From Heligmosomoides polygyrus polygyrus (lineage: Eukaryota > Nematoda > Chromadorea > Rhabditida > Heligmosomidae): a stretch of DNA of 64,000 bases. Below the pieces are notes generated by a model that was given only the letters and a program-made list of their open reading frames with translations, was not told the origin of the DNA and did not search any database. The translations under genes and the position numbers were made by a program. Position 1 is the stretch's first letter; the number at the start of each line of letters is the position of its first letter. Of this stretch, positions 63,871 through 64,000 are shown piece by piece. The stretch is from positions 57,260,969-57,324,968 of the forward strand of contig OX377205.1 in assembly GCA_947396885.1 (NCBI GenBank), given 5' to 3'.

Positions 63871-64000
63871 CTTGACCGAAGTCTTGTTGGTGGAGTCGGA
63901 ACTTTTAACTAGTGCACAAAATATCTATCGTTGCATAACTACAGCTTCACCCAAAATAGGCTTAAAATAAGTGACACACAGAAGTGAAGATTTTAGCTAA

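Noticed and set aside
1..64000. CRISPR array or prokaryotic operons
   Set aside because: The tandem repeats are satellite-like with diverged units, no regular unique spacers, and the sequence is eukaryotic.
1..64000. Authentic tRNA or rRNA genes
   Set aside because: The only tRNA-like segments are SINE heads; none shows a full cloverleaf on reading by eye.

Overview
This is eukaryotic, intron-bearing, AT-rich DNA. It is almost certainly from a nematode, most likely a strongylid such as a hookworm. The evidence is the splice signals (acceptors ending in TTTTTAG or ATTCAG, donors such as GTAAAC and GTGAGT), two copies of an RTE-clade retrotransposon of the type abundant in hookworm genomes, BEL/Pao relics, mariner elements, and the absence of any compact gene array. 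Two 200-base N gaps (22973-23172 and 63052-63251) mark scaffold joins.

Only one cellular gene can be recognised: a homologue of the mitochondrial AAA+ unfoldase ClpX on the minus strand. Its Walker A exon (12257-12362) and the following exon (12072-12181) are joined by a consensus intron. An upstream exon lies at about 35980-36113, and a candidate first exon with a basic presequence at 38699-38842. If these belong together, one intron is about 23.6 kb long, and nearly everything else in positions 12.4-36 kb is intronic mobile DNA. The remaining ClpX exons were not found.

Layout: 0-2.9 kb, a foldback repeat and a PIF/Harbinger-type element. 2.9-6.1 kb, RTE copy 1. 6.1-7.7 kb, a CR1-like RT relic carrying two different MITEs. 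7.7-12 kb, a TIR element and AT-rich repeats. 12-12.4 kb, ClpX exons. 12.7-16.6 kb, pieces of CR1-like, CFDP2-like (endonuclease-RT) and mariner elements. 17.3-24.9 kb, a minus-strand BEL/Pao relic bounded by LTR-like direct repeats and carrying a SINE and a MITE. 28.1-31.2 kb, RTE copy 2. 31.8-33.2 kb, a Helitron-like element with internal arrays. 36-38.9 kb, ClpX 5' exons and a hAT-like element. 40.2-41 kb, a second RTE family. 41.5-44.8 kb, satellites, MITEs and a SINE. 45.3-49 kb, long foldback repeats. 49.9-55.1 kb, two minus-strand Helitron-like copies, one split by a mariner. 55.7-62 kb, CFDP2-like and BEL/Pao fragments. 62-64 kb, a MITE and inverted satellite units.

The elements can be ordered in time by nesting and by target-site duplications. 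The most unusual signals are the Helitron-like family with two kinds of internal arrays, a tRNA-headed SINE with a 15-bp target duplication, two near-perfect hairpins inside retroelement coding sequence that look like snap-back template switches, and a hammerhead-ribozyme-like core at 58.7 kb. All protein-family and element-class assignments come from recalled motifs and structure, not from a database search.
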